Positions 15,701 through 24,840 of a DNA stretch of 33,172 nucleotides are shown here, one piece after another (positions within the stretch are counted from its first letter, which is position 1; each line of letters begins with the position of its first letter). Source of the stretch: Suttonella ornithocola (GTDB taxonomy: Bacteria; Pseudomonadota; Gammaproteobacteria; Cardiobacteriales; Cardiobacteriaceae); the NCBI RefSeq assembly GCF_001889065.1, contig NZ_LWHB01000007.1, positions 1 to 33,172 of the forward strand. Reading direction: 5' to 3'. Under the pieces are notes generated by a model that worked only from the letters and a program-made list of their open reading frames with translations, was not told where the DNA came from and searched no databases. The translations under genes were made by a program, and so were the position numbers.

Positions 15701-18046
15701 TCATTTTTTCTGACGACGAGCGGCTTTACGTTTAGCCGTTTTCTTTTTCGCTTTTGGCGCCTTTTCTGCCGCTTTTTTCTGAATAGCTGGTTTTACTTTT
15801 GCTGCGCGCTTTTTCTTTGCTGACTTCCTATTCACAATAGAAGGACTGCCAGACAAGGTTTCTAACCACTCAAAATCAATTTTTCGCGTATCGGTATCTG
15901 CTTTTGCTACCCGAATTCTCACCGTATCCATCATCGCGAACCGTTGCCCCATGCGCTCACCGCTTAGCGACAAAGTATCCGCATCAAAATGATAATAATC
16001 ACTGGTTAACGTCGAGACATGCACCAATCCATCGATAAAATAATCTTCTAACGTCACAAAAAAGCCGAAACTCGTCACATTAGAAATCTGCCCAACAAAT
16101 TCCTCGCCTAAATGATGGCTCATAAACTCGCATTTCAAGAAATCCATTGCTTCACGCGTTGCCTCATCGGCACGACGCTCTGCCATTGAGCACTGCTTAC
16201 CCATTTCCGTCATTGCTTCTAGGCGATAAATATAATCCTTGGCATTGCCCCCTCGCAAAATATGCCTGATAGCACGATGCACCAATAAATCTGGATAACG
16301 ACGAATAGGAGAAGTAAAGTGCGCATAATTTTCTAACGCCAAGCCAAAATGCCCACGATTTTCAGGCGTATAAACCGCTTGTGCCATACTACGCAAAATC
16401 ATTTTCTCAATCAGCAAATGATCTTCTCGTTCTCTAGCTTTATCTAACAACGCCATCAACTGCTCTGGCGTAATTTCATCTTCCTTACCTTGCCACTTCA
16501 AGCCCAATTTAGCGGTAAACGCTTTTAACTTCTCTAAGCGTTCATGACTGGGATTATCGTGTACGCGATACAACGCTGGAATTTTATGTCTTTGTAAAAA
16601 CTTCGCTGCTGCGACATTTGCAATAATCATGCATTCTTCAATCAATTTATGCGAATCTAATCGCTCACGGGCAGAGATACTTTCAATTTTCCCTTCCCCA
16701 TCGTAGAAAAATTCAGCTTCTTGAAAATTAAACTCTATCGTGTGTCGAGCTTGTCGCGCGCGTCTTAAAATCTCATAGACGGATTTTAAATCTTCTAATG
16801 GTTTTACCAACTGCGCGAAACTCTCGCGCACTAATGGATCTCGCTCAAATAAAATCTTTTCTGCCGTTTCATACGTTAAACGCGCATGGGAATGCATCAC
16901 CGCTTCATGAAACTTAGTCCGCTTAACGCTACCATCTGGCGCAATCGTTAACTCACAGACCATGCACAAACGATCCACATTGGGATTTAACGAACACAAA
17001 CCATTAGAAAGCTTCTCCGGCAACATTGGAATCACTCTGTCTGGAAAATAGACCGACGTCCCACGCAAATACGCTTCCTTATCTAAAGGCGAACCCACCG
17101 TTACATAATGCGACACATCCGCAATCGCCACATACAAACGATAATTCTCACCACGTTTCTCTGCAAAAACGGCATCATCAAAATCACGAGAAGAGATGCC
17201 ATCAATCGTCACCAATGGCAAATGACGCAAATCTAATCGTCCTTGATAATCTTTTTGCAGCAAAATATCTGGTAGCTTTTCTGCTTCTTGGCGCACCGCA
17301 TCAGGAAACTCATGCGGAATATTATGATTGGCTAAAGCAATTTCTACTTCCAAACCTGCTGCCATCTGCTCGCCCAGCACAGCAACAATTTTTCCGATTG
17401 GTTGTTGATAGCGAGTGGGATATTCCGTGATTTCAGCAATAACAATTTGATTCTTTTGCCCACCGCCAAGCATATTGGCAGGAATCAATAATTGTTGAGT
17501 TAAACGTCGATTTTCTGGAGAAACAAACCACACCCCTTGCACATTTGTCAGCTTACCTACCACACGCTTTTGCGCACGCTCTAAAATTTCAACAGGTGCA
17601 AAATCCTTTCGTCCCTGCCGATCAATATTGCTCACTCGGGCAAGAATTTTATCGCCATGCATCAATTCATTCATATACTTTGGCGGAATAAAACCATCTT
17701 GCTCCTCATTATCGACATTTAAAAAGCCGTATCCTTCCGCATGCGCAATCACTGTCCCTTTCACTAAATCCATTTTCTTAGGCAAACCAATCTTACCTTG
17801 ACGATTACGCATGAGCTGCCCACTGGAAATCATCGCTTTAATTCGATGCGTAAAGAACTCTGCACGCTCACCGCTTAATTGGAAAGCTTCTATCATTTCC
17901 AAAACCGTGAGCAACTTTCCTTGCTTCTCTAACCATTGCAATAAATACTCTCGGCTTGGCAGCGGATTTTTTCCATACTTTTTGACTTCTCGCTCAAAAA
18001 ATGGATCAAGCGTTTGCCAATTGGCATTTTTTTTAATCTTTGCCAT
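15701..18046 (-). CDS. rnr: Ribonuclease R
   Basis: Processive 3'-5' exoribonuclease able to unwind structured RNA; it takes part in rRNA quality control and trans-translation. From the chosen start it has 781 residues: an N-terminal winged-helix region (about 10-90), cold-shock/OB domains (about 95-230), the RNB catalytic domain (about 270-600) with the metal-binding motif DGISSRDFDDAV (282-293), an S1 domain (about 640-720, GQISNVTSFGFFVTLEDYFI), and a strongly basic tail rich in Lys and Ala. Start 18046 is chosen because GGGAGAAG lies five bases upstream and the sequence MAKIKKNANWQ suits the family; a nine-codon upstream extension is less likely. It follows purA, but a strong terminator lies between them. 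Confidence 0.96.
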   Translation of the reverse strand: MAKIKKNANWQTLDPFFEREVKKYGKNPLPSREYLLQWLEKQGKLLTVLEMIEAFQLSGERAEFFTHRIKAMISSGQLMRNRQGKIGLPKKMDLVKGTVIAHAEGYGFLNVDNEEQDGFIPPKYMNELMHGDKILARVSNIDRQGRKDFAPVEILERAQKRVVGKLTNVQGVWFVSPENRRLTQQLLIPANMLGGGQKNQIVIAEITEYPTRYQQPIGKIVAVLGEQMAAGLEVEIALANHNIPHEFPDAVRQEAEKLPDILLQKDYQGRLDLRHLPLVTIDGISSRDFDDAVFAEKRGENYRLYVAIADVSHYVTVGSPLDKEAYLRGTSVYFPDRVIPMLPEKLSNGLCSLNPNVDRLCMVCELTIAPDGSVKRTKFHEAVMHSHARLTYETAEKILFERDPLVRESFAQLVKPLEDLKSVYEILRRARQARHTIEFNFQEAEFFYDGEGKIESISARERLDSHKLIEECMIIANVAAAKFLQRHKIPALYRVHDNPSHERLEKLKAFTAKLGLKWQGKEDEITPEQLMALLDKAREREDHLLIEKMILRSMAQAVYTPENRGHFGLALENYAHFTSPIRRYPDLLVHRAIRHILRGGNAKDYIYRLEAMTEMGKQCSMAERRADEATREAMDFLKCEFMSHHLGEEFVGQISNVTSFGFFVTLEDYFIDGLVHVSTLTSDYYHFDADTLSLSGERMGQRFAMMDTVRIRVAKADTDTRKIDFEWLETLSGSPSIVNRKSAKKKRAAKVKPAIQKKAAEKAPKAKKKTAKRKAARRQKK

Positions 18047-18090
18047 AAGAACTTCTCCCATGTGGTGCAGCAAATCCGCTGCAAAAGCAA

Positions 18091-18112
18091 AAAGCCGCCA
18101 GTAGGCGGCTTT
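18091..18112 (-). terminator. Intrinsic terminator between purA and rnr
   Basis: AAAGCCGCC (18091-18099) and GGCGGCTTT (18104-18112) are perfectly complementary around a four-base loop. On the minus strand the hairpin is followed by TTTTTGCTTTT. It begins six bases beyond the purA stop, so rnr needs either read-through or a promoter squeezed into the last 45 bases. Confidence 0.88.
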
Positions 18113-18117
18113 CTGAC

Positions 18118-19410
18118 TTAGGTTAATAACGGTTGACGAATAATCGTATGCGCACGATCAGGACCTGTAGAAACAATCACAATTGGAATCCCTAGCCATT
18201 TTTCCAATTTATCCAAATAAGCGCGCGCTTTTTCAGGTAAATCTTCATAATTTTCCATGCCAAAAGTATTGCTTTTCCAACCTTCGACCGCTTCATAAAC
18301 AGGTTCACAATTTTCTAATTCATCAGCCCCTAAAGGCGCAACCTCTAGCTTTTGACCGTCTAACAAATAATGCGTACAAACCTGTAAAGTTTCTAATTCA
18401 TCTAACACATCTAATTTCGTGATGCATAAACCATCAAAAGAAGAATTTAGCGTTGCACGACGTAAAGCCGGTAAATCAATCCAGCCACAGCGACGCTTAC
18501 GTCCCGTAGAAGCACCAATTTCTTGCCCAACACGACCAATATGTTCACCAACATCATTTAATTGTTCCGTTGGGAAAGGACCGCTCCCTACTCGAGTAGT
18601 GTAAGCCTTAGTAATTGCTAAAACATAATTCAAATCATGAATACCAACACCGCTTCCCGTCGCTGCGCCACCAGAAGACGTATTAGAAGACGTAACATAC
18701 GGATACGTTCCATGATCAATATCGAGCATAGCGCCTTGTGCGCCTTCAAAAATAACGTGTTGACCCTCATTGCGATGATGATAAACCGATAAAGTAACAT
18801 CTTCCATTAACGGTAATACGCGTTCTCCAAAAGCGAGCCATTCATCAGCAACCTTCTCAATATCAACAGGTTCAGCTTGCAAATAATCCGTCAATAAAAA
18901 ATTATGATAAGTCATCAACTCTGCTAAGCGACGACGAAAACGCTCTGGATGCGCCAAATCGCCTAAACGCAATCCACGTCTAGCCACCTTATCCTCATAA
19001 CACGGACCAATACCGCGACCAGTCGTTCCGATTTTTCCTTCGCTTCTTGCTTCTTCGTGCGCTTTATCCAAAGCAATATGGCTGGGTAAAATCAATGCAC
19101 AAGCTGGAGAAAGACGTAAACGCTCTCTAACAGGCACACCCTCTTTTTCTAAGGCTTCAATTTCTTCAAATAAAGCTCGCAAGCATAATACGACGCCATT
19201 GCCGATATAGCTCATCACGCCATCATGCAAAATCCCTGATGGAATCAGATGTAAAACCGTCTTCTTCCCACCGATAACCAAAGTGTGCCCAGCATTATGC
19301 CCGCCTTGAAAACGCACCACTGCGCCAGCTTTTTCGGTCAGTAAATCAACAATTTTACCCTTACCTTCATCTCCCCACTGAGCGCCTATCACGACCAAAT
19401 TTGTACTCAT
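18118..19410 (-). CDS. purA: Adenylosuccinate synthetase
   Basis: Condenses IMP and aspartate with GTP to adenylosuccinate, the first committed step of AMP synthesis; cytoplasmic. The 430 residues match E. coli PurA (432). The GTP/IMP loop GAQWGDEGKGK (9-19) holds catalytic Asp14, and GGHNAGHT holds catalytic His42. GTTGRGIGPCYEDKVARRG, EGAQGAMLDIDHGTYPYVTSS and GASTGRKRRCGWIDLPALR are intact. Start 19410 is preferred over an in-frame ATG four codons upstream (19422) because it aligns exactly with the family N terminus. It begins four bases after the hisZ stop, so the two are coupled. A terminator follows. Confidence 0.98.
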   Translation of the reverse strand: MSTNLVVIGAQWGDEGKGKIVDLLTEKAGAVVRFQGGHNAGHTLVIGGKKTVLHLIPSGILHDGVMSYIGNGVVLCLRALFEEIEALEKEGVPVRERLRLSPACALILPSHIALDKAHEEARSEGKIGTTGRGIGPCYEDKVARRGLRLGDLAHPERFRRRLAELMTYHNFLLTDYLQAEPVDIEKVADEWLAFGERVLPLMEDVTLSVYHHRNEGQHVIFEGAQGAMLDIDHGTYPYVTSSNTSSGGAATGSGVGIHDLNYVLAITKAYTTRVGSGPFPTEQLNDVGEHIGRVGQEIGASTGRKRRCGWIDLPALRRATLNSSFDGLCITKLDVLDELETLQVCTHYLLDGQKLEVAPLGADELENCEPVYEAVEGWKSNTFGMENYEDLPEKARAYLDKLEKWLGIPIVIVSTGPDRAHTIIRQPLLT

Positions 19411-19414
19411 ATCC

Positions 19415-20509
19415 TCACTCATCCCGATGCTGAAAACCTATTGCTTTGCCTTGACAACGTTGACGTTTAATCTCCGCAAATGCTTCTGCTGTTTGCGGTA
19501 ATGGCGTCATTTCCAAACACGGTGTAGAAACAGGTGTTAATAGCTGACATAAAGTCAATAAATCAATACTAAAGCCTGTTGCTGCACGCGCTCTACCATA
19601 AACCTCTCCTAAACCATCATAACGCCCACCTCTAGCAATGGCGTCATAATGACCTTCCGCATATAGTGCGAATAATAAACCAGAGTGATAACCATAATTA
19701 CCAACGCTAGCAAAATCAATCTTTAAATCCTGTTGAGGAAAAAATTTTGAAAGCGTTGAAAATGCGATTTCCAACTCATCAATTGCCCGATTAAATAGCG
19801 GATGACGATGATAAAACCGCTCTTTAAACGCTTTTAAATCACCATCATTCAAAGGAGAATCTAATAAAAATTGAACATCTTCCAAATAATTAGAAGAATA
19901 TGCCGTACTTTCTGCCCATAAAGCGATTTCTGGGCGCTTCAATCCACTTAAAGCAGATTTTAATTGTCGACGCTGCTCGCCATTTAATTGATACACCTCG
20001 ACCAGTCCAGAAAAAATCCCTGAATGACCAATATCTAACACACTATCTGTAATAGCAAATTGCTCAATACAATCTAAAAGCAGCGCCATAATTTCAATAT
20101 CACCACTAACAGCAGGCACACCATAAAGCTCTGCGCCTGCAATTAAAGGATTCCTCCTCGGCTGAATACTTTCACTTCGTGTTCTTAAAACCTCTCCACA
20201 ATAAGCAAAACGGCTCACTTCATCTGTTGGCAAACGATGCGCATCAATACGGGCAATTTGCGGCGTAATATCCGCACGCACCCCCATCATTCTGCCACTT
20301 TGTTGGTCAGTAATCTTAAACGTTTGCAAATCTAGATTTTCGCTACCAGCTAATAGAGAATCTAAAAATTCTGCTAGCGGTGGTATCACCAATTGATATC
20401 CCCAAGTTGCGACATTATCTAAAAACTCACGTCTAACTTTCTCTACCAATGCCGCGTTATCGGGTAATAATTCAATAATATCCTCTGGCAACATCCAATA
20501 ACGACTCAT
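19415..20509 (-). CDS. hisZ: ATP phosphoribosyltransferase regulatory subunit
   Basis: A histidyl-tRNA-synthetase-like paralogue that lacks aminoacylation activity and joins short-form HisG to make the first enzyme of histidine synthesis, giving histidine feedback control. The 364 residues cover the class II catalytic fold but lack the anticodon-binding domain of HisS. Motif 2-like RADITPQIARIDAHRL and VSRFAYCGEVLRTRSESIQPRRNPLIAGAELYG (given as a region at about 95-150), with GGRYDGLGEVYGRARAATGFSIDLLTL near the end, are typical of HisZ. ATG 20509 overlaps the DUF2065 stop as ATGA and has GGGGGGC upstream. Its presence predicts a short HisG elsewhere in the genome. Position between hflC and purA is well known in beta- and some gammaproteobacteria. 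Confidence 0.95.
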   Translation of the reverse strand: MSRYWMLPEDIIELLPDNAALVEKVRREFLDNVATWGYQLVIPPLAEFLDSLLAGSENLDLQTFKITDQQSGRMMGVRADITPQIARIDAHRLPTDEVSRFAYCGEVLRTRSESIQPRRNPLIAGAELYGVPAVSGDIEIMALLLDCIEQFAITDSVLDIGHSGIFSGLVEVYQLNGEQRRQLKSALSGLKRPEIALWAESTAYSSNYLEDVQFLLDSPLNDGDLKAFKERFYHRHPLFNRAIDELEIAFSTLSKFFPQQDLKIDFASVGNYGYHSGLLFALYAEGHYDAIARGGRYDGLGEVYGRARAATGFSIDLLTLCQLLTPVSTPCLEMTPLPQTAEAFAEIKRQRCQGKAIGFQHRDE

Positions 20510-20700
20510 TTTGCCCCCCAATACAGCACAAATAGTAAAACAAAAGCGACTACTATCATTGATAGCCCAATCCGACGTATTGTTTCTGTCGGTAGCTCAG
20601 TGAGTTGTCGCATGGTTTCCTGCCATTTTTTAGGGCTAATGCCGAGCATTAACCCTTCAAAAAAAAGCACAATCACTAAAGATAATAACCAAGGACTCAC
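20506..20700 (-). CDS. DUF2065 small inner-membrane protein (YjeT-like)
   Basis: A 64-residue protein with two hydrophobic segments: about 4-20 (LLSLVIVLFFEGLML) and about 44-61 (IGLSMIVVAFVLLFVLYW), joined by a charged loop with SPKKWQETMRQL and a conserved LPTETIRRIG stretch. This matches DUF2065 (E. coli YjeT), a small protein usually found after hflC. Its function is unknown. The start is GTG at 20698-20700 with no strong ribosome site. It begins 12 bases after the hflC stop and its own stop overlaps the hisZ start as ATGA, so it is embedded in the operon and probably couples translation of hisZ. Confidence 0.85.
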   Translation of the reverse strand: MSPWLLSLVIVLFFEGLMLGISPKKWQETMRQLTELPTETIRRIGLSMIVVAFVLLFVLYWGAK

Positions 20701-20712
20701 AATATTTTCTAC

Positions 20713-21645
20713 TTATTGAGGTTGAATATTATCTAACGAGGCAGATTGAGTCTTGGCTTGAGGTTGAGTCGGCACTTCCACAGCATCACCCTTACCAAAA
20801 TACTTTAAGAAAGGATCATCAGGACTAACAACTAAAACATCACCATTATGCTTAAAGCCTTCCTTATAAGCAGACATACTGCGCCAGAAGTCATAAAACT
20901 CAATATCTTTTCCATAAGCCGCTGCGTAAATATCCGCAGCTTTTGCATCTGCTCGCCCTCTAATTACCTGAGATTCCGCATTTGCTTTCGCTAAGATTTC
21001 CGCCGCTTCACGCTCTGCATTTGCGCGAATGACTTGTGATTTTTCTCGACCTTGCGCGCGAAGATTTTTAGAGACTCTTTCCCGTTCTGCGCGCATACGG
21101 TCAAACACTCTATCACGGATATCATCTGAAAAATCCACCCGTTTCAAACGCACACCAATAATTTCTACCCCATAACGGGCACTATCACGTCCAATTTCAG
21201 CCGTTACTGTATCCATAATAGAATTTCTATCTTCCGAAATCACTTCCGAAACCGAACGACGCGCGAATTCTCCTCGCATTCCCTCTTTTACCAATTGATC
21301 GAGCAAAGAAGAGGCACGCTGAAAATTCCCTTGTACGCTAGTATAGAAACGACGGATATCGCCAATACGCCATTCCACATAATAATCAACAATTAAATAT
21401 TTTTTCTCATTGGTTAAGAATAACTCTGGATCAACATTTAACCGCTGAATACGTTTATCAAAAAATTCTACCTGTTGAAGAAAAGGTACTTTAAATTTCA
21501 ATCCCGCATTTTCTTCTGTCTTTACCAACCGAGAAAACTGCGTTACCACTGCAACTTGACGCTCATTAAGCACATATAATGAACCTGCTAAAAAGAATAA
21601 GACAAGCGCAACTACGATAATAATCGGAAATTTTAATTTCATCAT
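20713..21645 (-). CDS. hflC: HflC, subunit of the HflKC FtsH modulator
   Basis: SPFH/prohibitin-family membrane protein that forms the periplasmic HflKC cage around the FtsH protease. The 310 residues have one N-terminal membrane anchor (about 5-22), the SPFH domain (about 25-190, including LNERQVAVVTQFSRLV and VDYYVEWRIGDIRRFY), and a long Ala/Glu/Arg-rich coiled coil (ANAEREAAEILAKANAE, about 210-245). The C terminus is rich in Gln and Thr. It begins six bases after the hflK stop and follows hflX-hflK in the canonical order. Confidence 0.97.
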   Translation of the reverse strand: MMKLKFPIIIVVALVLFFLAGSLYVLNERQVAVVTQFSRLVKTEENAGLKFKVPFLQQVEFFDKRIQRLNVDPELFLTNEKKYLIVDYYVEWRIGDIRRFYTSVQGNFQRASSLLDQLVKEGMRGEFARRSVSEVISEDRNSIMDTVTAEIGRDSARYGVEIIGVRLKRVDFSDDIRDRVFDRMRAERERVSKNLRAQGREKSQVIRANAEREAAEILAKANAESQVIRGRADAKAADIYAAAYGKDIEFYDFWRSMSAYKEGFKHNGDVLVVSPDDPFLKYFGKGDAVEVPTQPQAKTQSASLDNIQPQ

Positions 21646-21651
21646 AACTCC

Positions 21652-22962
21652 TTAACGGCTACGTAAACGAGCACGGTCGCGTGAGGTTTCTTGAGCATCT
21701 GTTCGCTCATGAGATTCATTCCTTTGCGCATTTGAAGCAGCAGAATGCTCTTCAGATTTCATTGGTTTAATACTTGAAGCCGTCAGTTCATCTTCAAATG
21801 CAGCTACCCGTTGCGCTTTTTCTTCATTTGCGCCATCTAAGCTAATAATTGGACGCATATTCTTATCAGCAACAATCTTACGATTTTGACCATAAACAGT
21901 ACTCATCGTATCAAGATACAAACGTGTTCTTAATGCTTGCTTATCTTTCTGATAAGCCGCTAGCAAATCTGTAAAGCGAGTTGCTTCTGCTTCTGCTTTA
22001 GCAACCACACTAACCGCATAAGCTTTAGCAGATTGCAAACGCTGTGCAGATTCACCTCGTGCCATTGGTAAACGCTCATTAGCAAAAGCTTCGGCTTGCA
22101 AACGTAAACGCTCTTCATCTTCTCGTGCACGTACAGCTTCTTCAAAGGCATCTTGTACTTCTACAGGTACACGCGCATCCTGTAACTCTAAAGCAATGAC
22201 TTCGATACCTAAGCCATATTTTTGAGCCGTTGCAATAATAATTTGCTTAGCCTGTTGTGGCCATTCATTACGACGATCTTTTAAAATATCATCTACTGTA
22301 TTTGCACCAACCACTTCGCGAATAGCACTGGTTACTACATCACGCAACACTTCTACGGGATCAGCCGCATTGAATAAAAACGCTCTAGCATCAGAGATGC
22401 GATATTGTACAGCTACACCAATTTCAACAATATTTTCATCTTTAGTCAGCATTTGACCAACACGTTGATCTTGTGTACTAACACTGCCTTTTCGCGTTTT
22501 AAACTCTCCTACTCGCATCGTGCTGATAGATTGAACATCTACCTTTTCGACTTTTCCTATAGGGGCAGGCCAGTTCCAGTTTAGACCTGCATGAGTCGTA
22601 TTGGTATATTTTCCTAATAAAGTTTCTACACCATTTTCACGCTCGTTAACAGTATAAAATCCGCTAGATAGCCAAATAGCAATCACGATTGCCACTACAA
22701 TTCCAACAACTTTTTCATTAAATTGAAAATCAAAAGAAGGCAGCGGATTATTCCCTTTATTTTGATTATTTCCGCCAGACTTTTTCCCTTTACCGATAAG
22801 CTTAGCAAAGAATTCATCTAAATCTGGCGGACCATTTTCAGTTTTTTTATTGTCTTTATCATCGGGACGCTCACCCCAAGGATCTTGCGCCATAGCAAGC
22901 CCATTTGCTTTAGCGCGATGCGCGCGCCATTGCGTAATCGCATGAGTTAAAGAAAGAAACAT
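21652..22962 (-). CDS. hflK: HflK, subunit of the HflKC FtsH modulator
   Basis: Partner of HflC in the HflKC complex that surrounds FtsH in the inner membrane. It has a hydrophilic Asn/Gly/Lys-rich N-terminal region with the family start-like segment MAQDPWGERPDDKD and GPPDLDEFFAKLIG, one membrane segment (KVVGIVVAIVIAIWLSSGFY), the SPFH domain, and a coiled coil. The C-terminal tail is charged and Ala/Ser-rich. The chosen ATG 22962 has AAGG six to eight bases upstream. The family start is more often at the downstream ATG (22893), which begins MAQDPWG but has no ribosome site; I cannot settle this. An in-frame GTG at 22968 is also possible. It lies 12 bases after hflX. Confidence 0.93.
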   Translation of the reverse strand: MFLSLTHAITQWRAHRAKANGLAMAQDPWGERPDDKDNKKTENGPPDLDEFFAKLIGKGKKSGGNNQNKGNNPLPSFDFQFNEKVVGIVVAIVIAIWLSSGFYTVNERENGVETLLGKYTNTTHAGLNWNWPAPIGKVEKVDVQSISTMRVGEFKTRKGSVSTQDQRVGQMLTKDENIVEIGVAVQYRISDARAFLFNAADPVEVLRDVVTSAIREVVGANTVDDILKDRRNEWPQQAKQIIIATAQKYGLGIEVIALELQDARVPVEVQDAFEEAVRAREDEERLRLQAEAFANERLPMARGESAQRLQSAKAYAVSVVAKAEAEATRFTDLLAAYQKDKQALRTRLYLDTMSTVYGQNRKIVADKNMRPIISLDGANEEKAQRVAAFEDELTASSIKPMKSEEHSAASNAQRNESHERTDAQETSRDRARLRSR

Positions 22963-22974
22963 AAACACCTTAAC

Positions 22975-24264
22975 CTATGTTGTTTGCTCTAATTGTAAAT
23001 CGAGTGTTCGTTGATACTGACTCTCTAAGCGTCGAAGTTGTACTTCCCCCAGTACAACATGTATATCCATTGAACCATCTGGCTGTATCTGTTCTTCCAG
23101 TACAGCGCTATTTTTAAATAATTCTGCTCGTAATGCGCCTTCAGCGGGCGTTAAGTGCAGCCAACCACGATGTTCATTTTTTGCAAAATGGGCAATGATA
23201 GCCTCTTTTAATAAATCAATACCAGCCTCTGTGTACGCTGAGACAAATACTGAGTGCACATTCCCTTGTTCATCTGTTAACACGCGCGGCGATTCATCTC
23301 TTAAATCTATTTTGTTAAATACTCGAATCATTGGTACTTCTAATGCACCAATTTCTTCTAATACTTGTTCAACCACTTGCTCCCTTTCTTGACGCTCAGG
23401 GTCTGCATAATCTATCACTTGAAGAACCAAATCAGCATAAGCTGTTTCTTCTAAAGTTGATTTAAAAGCAGCAACCAATTCATGTGGCAAGTCGCTCACA
23501 AAGCCAACCGTATCTGCCATTAAAATAGTTTGCCCATTTGAATGGACAAGTTTCCGCCATGTTGGATCAAGGGTAGCAAATAGCTGATCTTTTGCCAGAA
23601 CATCAGCATCAGTTAACACATTAAATAAGGTAGATTTACCAGCATTGGTATAACCGGCTAATGCGACAGTTGGCATTTCTTGGCGCTCGCGACTTTTACG
23701 GGTTTCAAAACGTTGCCGCTCTACTTTTTCCAATTTTTTCTTAAGCTGTTTAATCCTAACCGCTAACAATCGTCTATCGGTCTCAAGCTGCGTTTCTCCA
23801 GGACCACGCAAACCGATACCACCTTTCTGCCTTTCCAAGTGCGTCCATCCACGCACTAAACGGGTTGATAAGTGATTAAGCTGCGCCAATTCAACTTGTA
23901 ATTTTCCTTCGTGGCTCCGAGCACGCTGGGCAAAAATATCTAGTACCAACCCACTACGATCTAAAACGCGCGTTTGAAACAGCTTTTCTAAATTTCTTTC
24001 CTGCGACGGGGATAATCTCGCATTAAATATCACCAATTCTATTTTATGCGCTTTTACCGCATCAGAAATCATCTCTGCTTGCCCTTTACCAATAAAGAAC
24101 TTCGGCTCTGGTTCTGCTCGACTAAAACTTTCTGCCCACACAATCTCGGCACCCGCTGACTTAGCCAGTAAGTGGAATTCTTCCACTACTGCCGCATCGG
24201 GTGCCTTTCCAATATCAACTTGAATTAACGCAGCGCGCTCTCCGCTCTGCGGACGCTCAAACAA
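22975..24264 (-). CDS. hflX: GTPase HflX
   Basis: Ribosome-binding GTPase that splits stalled or heat-damaged 70S ribosomes. The 429 residues have the N-terminal HflX domain (about 1-195, with FIGKGQAEMI, FNARLSPSQERNLEK, QVELAQLNHLSTRL and GGIGLRGPGETQLETDRR), followed by the G domain. G1 is GYTNAGKST (204-212), G2 lies in FATLDPTWRKL, G3 is DTVGF (251-255), and G4 is FNKIDL (about 314-319). The C-terminal domain is short. It starts 14 bases after the hfq stop and leads the hflX-hflK-hflC series. Confidence 0.97.
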   Translation of the reverse strand: MFERPQSGERAALIQVDIGKAPDAAVVEEFHLLAKSAGAEIVWAESFSRAEPEPKFFIGKGQAEMISDAVKAHKIELVIFNARLSPSQERNLEKLFQTRVLDRSGLVLDIFAQRARSHEGKLQVELAQLNHLSTRLVRGWTHLERQKGGIGLRGPGETQLETDRRLLAVRIKQLKKKLEKVERQRFETRKSRERQEMPTVALAGYTNAGKSTLFNVLTDADVLAKDQLFATLDPTWRKLVHSNGQTILMADTVGFVSDLPHELVAAFKSTLEETAYADLVLQVIDYADPERQEREQVVEQVLEEIGALEVPMIRVFNKIDLRDESPRVLTDEQGNVHSVFVSAYTEAGIDLLKEAIIAHFAKNEHRGWLHLTPAEGALRAELFKNSAVLEEQIQPDGSMDIHVVLGEVQLRRLESQYQRTLDLQLEQTT

Positions 24265-24278
24265 TCACGTCCTCCAAC

Positions 24279-24584
24279 TTAGTAAAGAGGGTCACTATTA
24301 ACAACAGGCGCAACAGTTTCTGAACTAACAGAAGTTTCTTCTACTGATTCTAATGAGGTTTCTTGATCATCTGTTAAGCGAATATTTCGTGCTGGTACGA
24401 TTGTCGAAATCGCATGTTTATAAACCATTTGAGAAATATTATTGCGTAAAAGCACCACAAATGCATCGAAAGACTCAATTTGCCCTTGTAGCTTAATGCC
24501 ATTAACCAAATACACAGACACCGGTACACGCTCACGACGCAATGCATTTAGATAAGGGTCTTGTAACGATTGAGATTTACTCAT
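24279..24584 (-). CDS. hfq: RNA chaperone Hfq
   Basis: Hexameric Sm-like RNA chaperone that pairs small RNAs with mRNAs. The 101 residues comprise the Sm core (about 7-68) and an acidic, Ser/Thr/Val-rich disordered tail (about 69-101), close to E. coli Hfq (102). The Sm1 motif includes VSVYLVNGIKLQGQIESFD and the Sm2 motif includes YKHAISTIVP; LQDPYLNALRRERVPV is the conserved distal/proximal RNA-binding start. ATG 24584 is chosen from the family start; AGGAG lies 11 bases upstream, a rather long spacing. miaA, its usual upstream neighbour, is absent: a divergent HAD gene lies there. The 250-base upstream region holds a repeated motif described in the findings. Confidence 0.98.
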   Translation of the reverse strand: MSKSQSLQDPYLNALRRERVPVSVYLVNGIKLQGQIESFDAFVVLLRNNISQMVYKHAISTIVPARNIRLTDDQETSLESVEETSVSSETVAPVVNSDPLY

Positions 24585-24805
24585 TGTTATTTTTTCTCCT
24601 AGAAAGGTTATAAATGATGGCTGCTCTAAAAAGCAGGTGCATCCTAACACGAAACGAACAAAGCACAAATGCCCAATCTAATGGATTTATTACTTCTATT
24701 GCAACGTATCGCATCATTTTCTCAAAAATTTATCATGATGAAAGCACCTGTGCTTTAAAAAGCAGTAATAGAAAAGCCATCGTATCGTTTTCCTTGGTAA
24801 ATCGT

Positions 24806-24811
24806 TATACT
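24806..24811 (+). promoter_or_regulatory. Candidate -10 box for the HAD phosphatase gene
   Basis: TATACT at 24806-24811 lies 30 bases before the ATG at 24841. No convincing -35 is present at 16-18 bases spacing. GGGA at 24831-24834 would serve as ribosome site. Confidence 0.35.
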
Positions 24812-24840
24812 AAAATATCCATTAATCACTGGGAATGCTG

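Noticed and set aside
17026..17430. 134-residue plus-strand open frame inside rnr
   Set aside because: Antisense shadow of the conserved RNB domain; His/Asn/Pro-rich composition with no recognisable motif.
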